A DNA stretch of 22,593 bases from Smithella sp. D17 (GTDB lineage: Bacteria > Desulfobacterota > Syntrophia > Syntrophales > Smithellaceae): the NCBI GenBank assembly GCA_000753945.1, contig JQOA01000186.1, forward strand, positions 1 to 22,593, read 5' to 3'. Shown here one piece after another: positions 22,528-22,593 of the stretch. Under the pieces are notes generated by a model. The model did not search any database. It was not told where the DNA came from and was given only the letters and a program-made list of their open reading frames with translations. The number at the start of each line of letters is the position of its first letter. Positions within the stretch are counted from its first letter, which is position 1. The position numbers were made by a program, and so were the translations under genes.

Positions 22528-22593
22528 TATCTCATTTTAAGCCTTCTGCTTTTGTTTATTGCATCGCAGCTATCTTATGCTGAACCAAAGGAT
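22510..22593 (+). repeat. Inverted duplicate of the Spy-like gene 5' end
   Basis: Bases 22510-22593 match the reverse complement of 21176-21259 at 82 of 84 positions. The two mismatches are at 22520 and 22527, and everything from 22528 to the window end (66 bp) is identical. It begins exactly at the ATG of the Spy-like gene; upstream sequences differ. The copy interrupts the kinase gene. Confidence 0.95.

Noticed and set aside
22528..22583. C-terminal residues HFKPSAFVYCIAAILC as part of the kinase.
   Set aside because: This DNA is an inverted copy of the Spy-like gene's signal-peptide region read in a wrong frame.

Overview
The window is about 22.6 kb of Gram-negative chromosomal DNA. It encodes outer-membrane proteins, two tripartite efflux systems, lipoproteins and a periplasmic Spy/CpxP-like protein. 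The mix of a FeoB-associated Cys-rich protein, a phasin-like protein, a SpoIIAA-like protein and REP-like palindromes suggests a Desulfobacterota member, perhaps Syntrophales-like. That assignment is inference from gene style; no rRNA or marker gene is present.

Left part (1-3.9 kb, + strand) is an iron island: a 5'-truncated feoB, a FeoB-associated Cys-rich membrane protein and a MetA-type outer-membrane protein. A 19-bp Fur box (16/19 match to consensus) then precedes a second unit made of a 55-residue metallothionein-like protein and the N-terminal part of a DUF2325-family protein. The DUF2325 gene seems to have decayed. Its remnants fade into a gene-poor patch (3.9-4.55 kb) holding three identical 15-bp repeats at about 80-bp spacing. 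Next come a PagL-like pseudogene with three in-frame stops, a SpoIIAA-like protein and a phasin-like protein, all on the minus strand.

Middle part (6.2-17.5 kb, all minus strand) has two efflux operons in tandem. The upstream one is tetR (DUF1956/CecR type) - outer-membrane factor - periplasmic adaptor - RND pump, with ATGA overlaps between the first three genes and 13 nt before the pump. Its promoter contains a 15-bp AT-rich palindrome suited to autoregulation. The downstream one is outer-membrane factor - MacA-like adaptor - MacB-type ATPase - MacB-type permease, with no regulator of its own. A composite palindromic REP/BIME-like element of about 120 bp separates them.

Right part (17.7-22.6 kb) has a family-2 glycosyltransferase and a large repeat-rich lipoprotein, bracketed by two direct copies of a 70-72 bp hairpin element whose arms show a compensatory base change. 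Then come a Spy/CpxP-like periplasmic protein, two small proteins and a divergent BaeS-like sensor kinase. The last 84 bp of the window repeat, inverted and 82/84 identical, the start of the Spy-like gene. They break the kinase reading frame, so this is either a contig-end chimera or a real inverted duplication.

No complete new defence or mobile system is visible. The least explained items are the 15-bp repeat trio, the paired hairpin element, the Fur-controlled Cys-rich/DUF2325 unit and the terminal inverted duplication.
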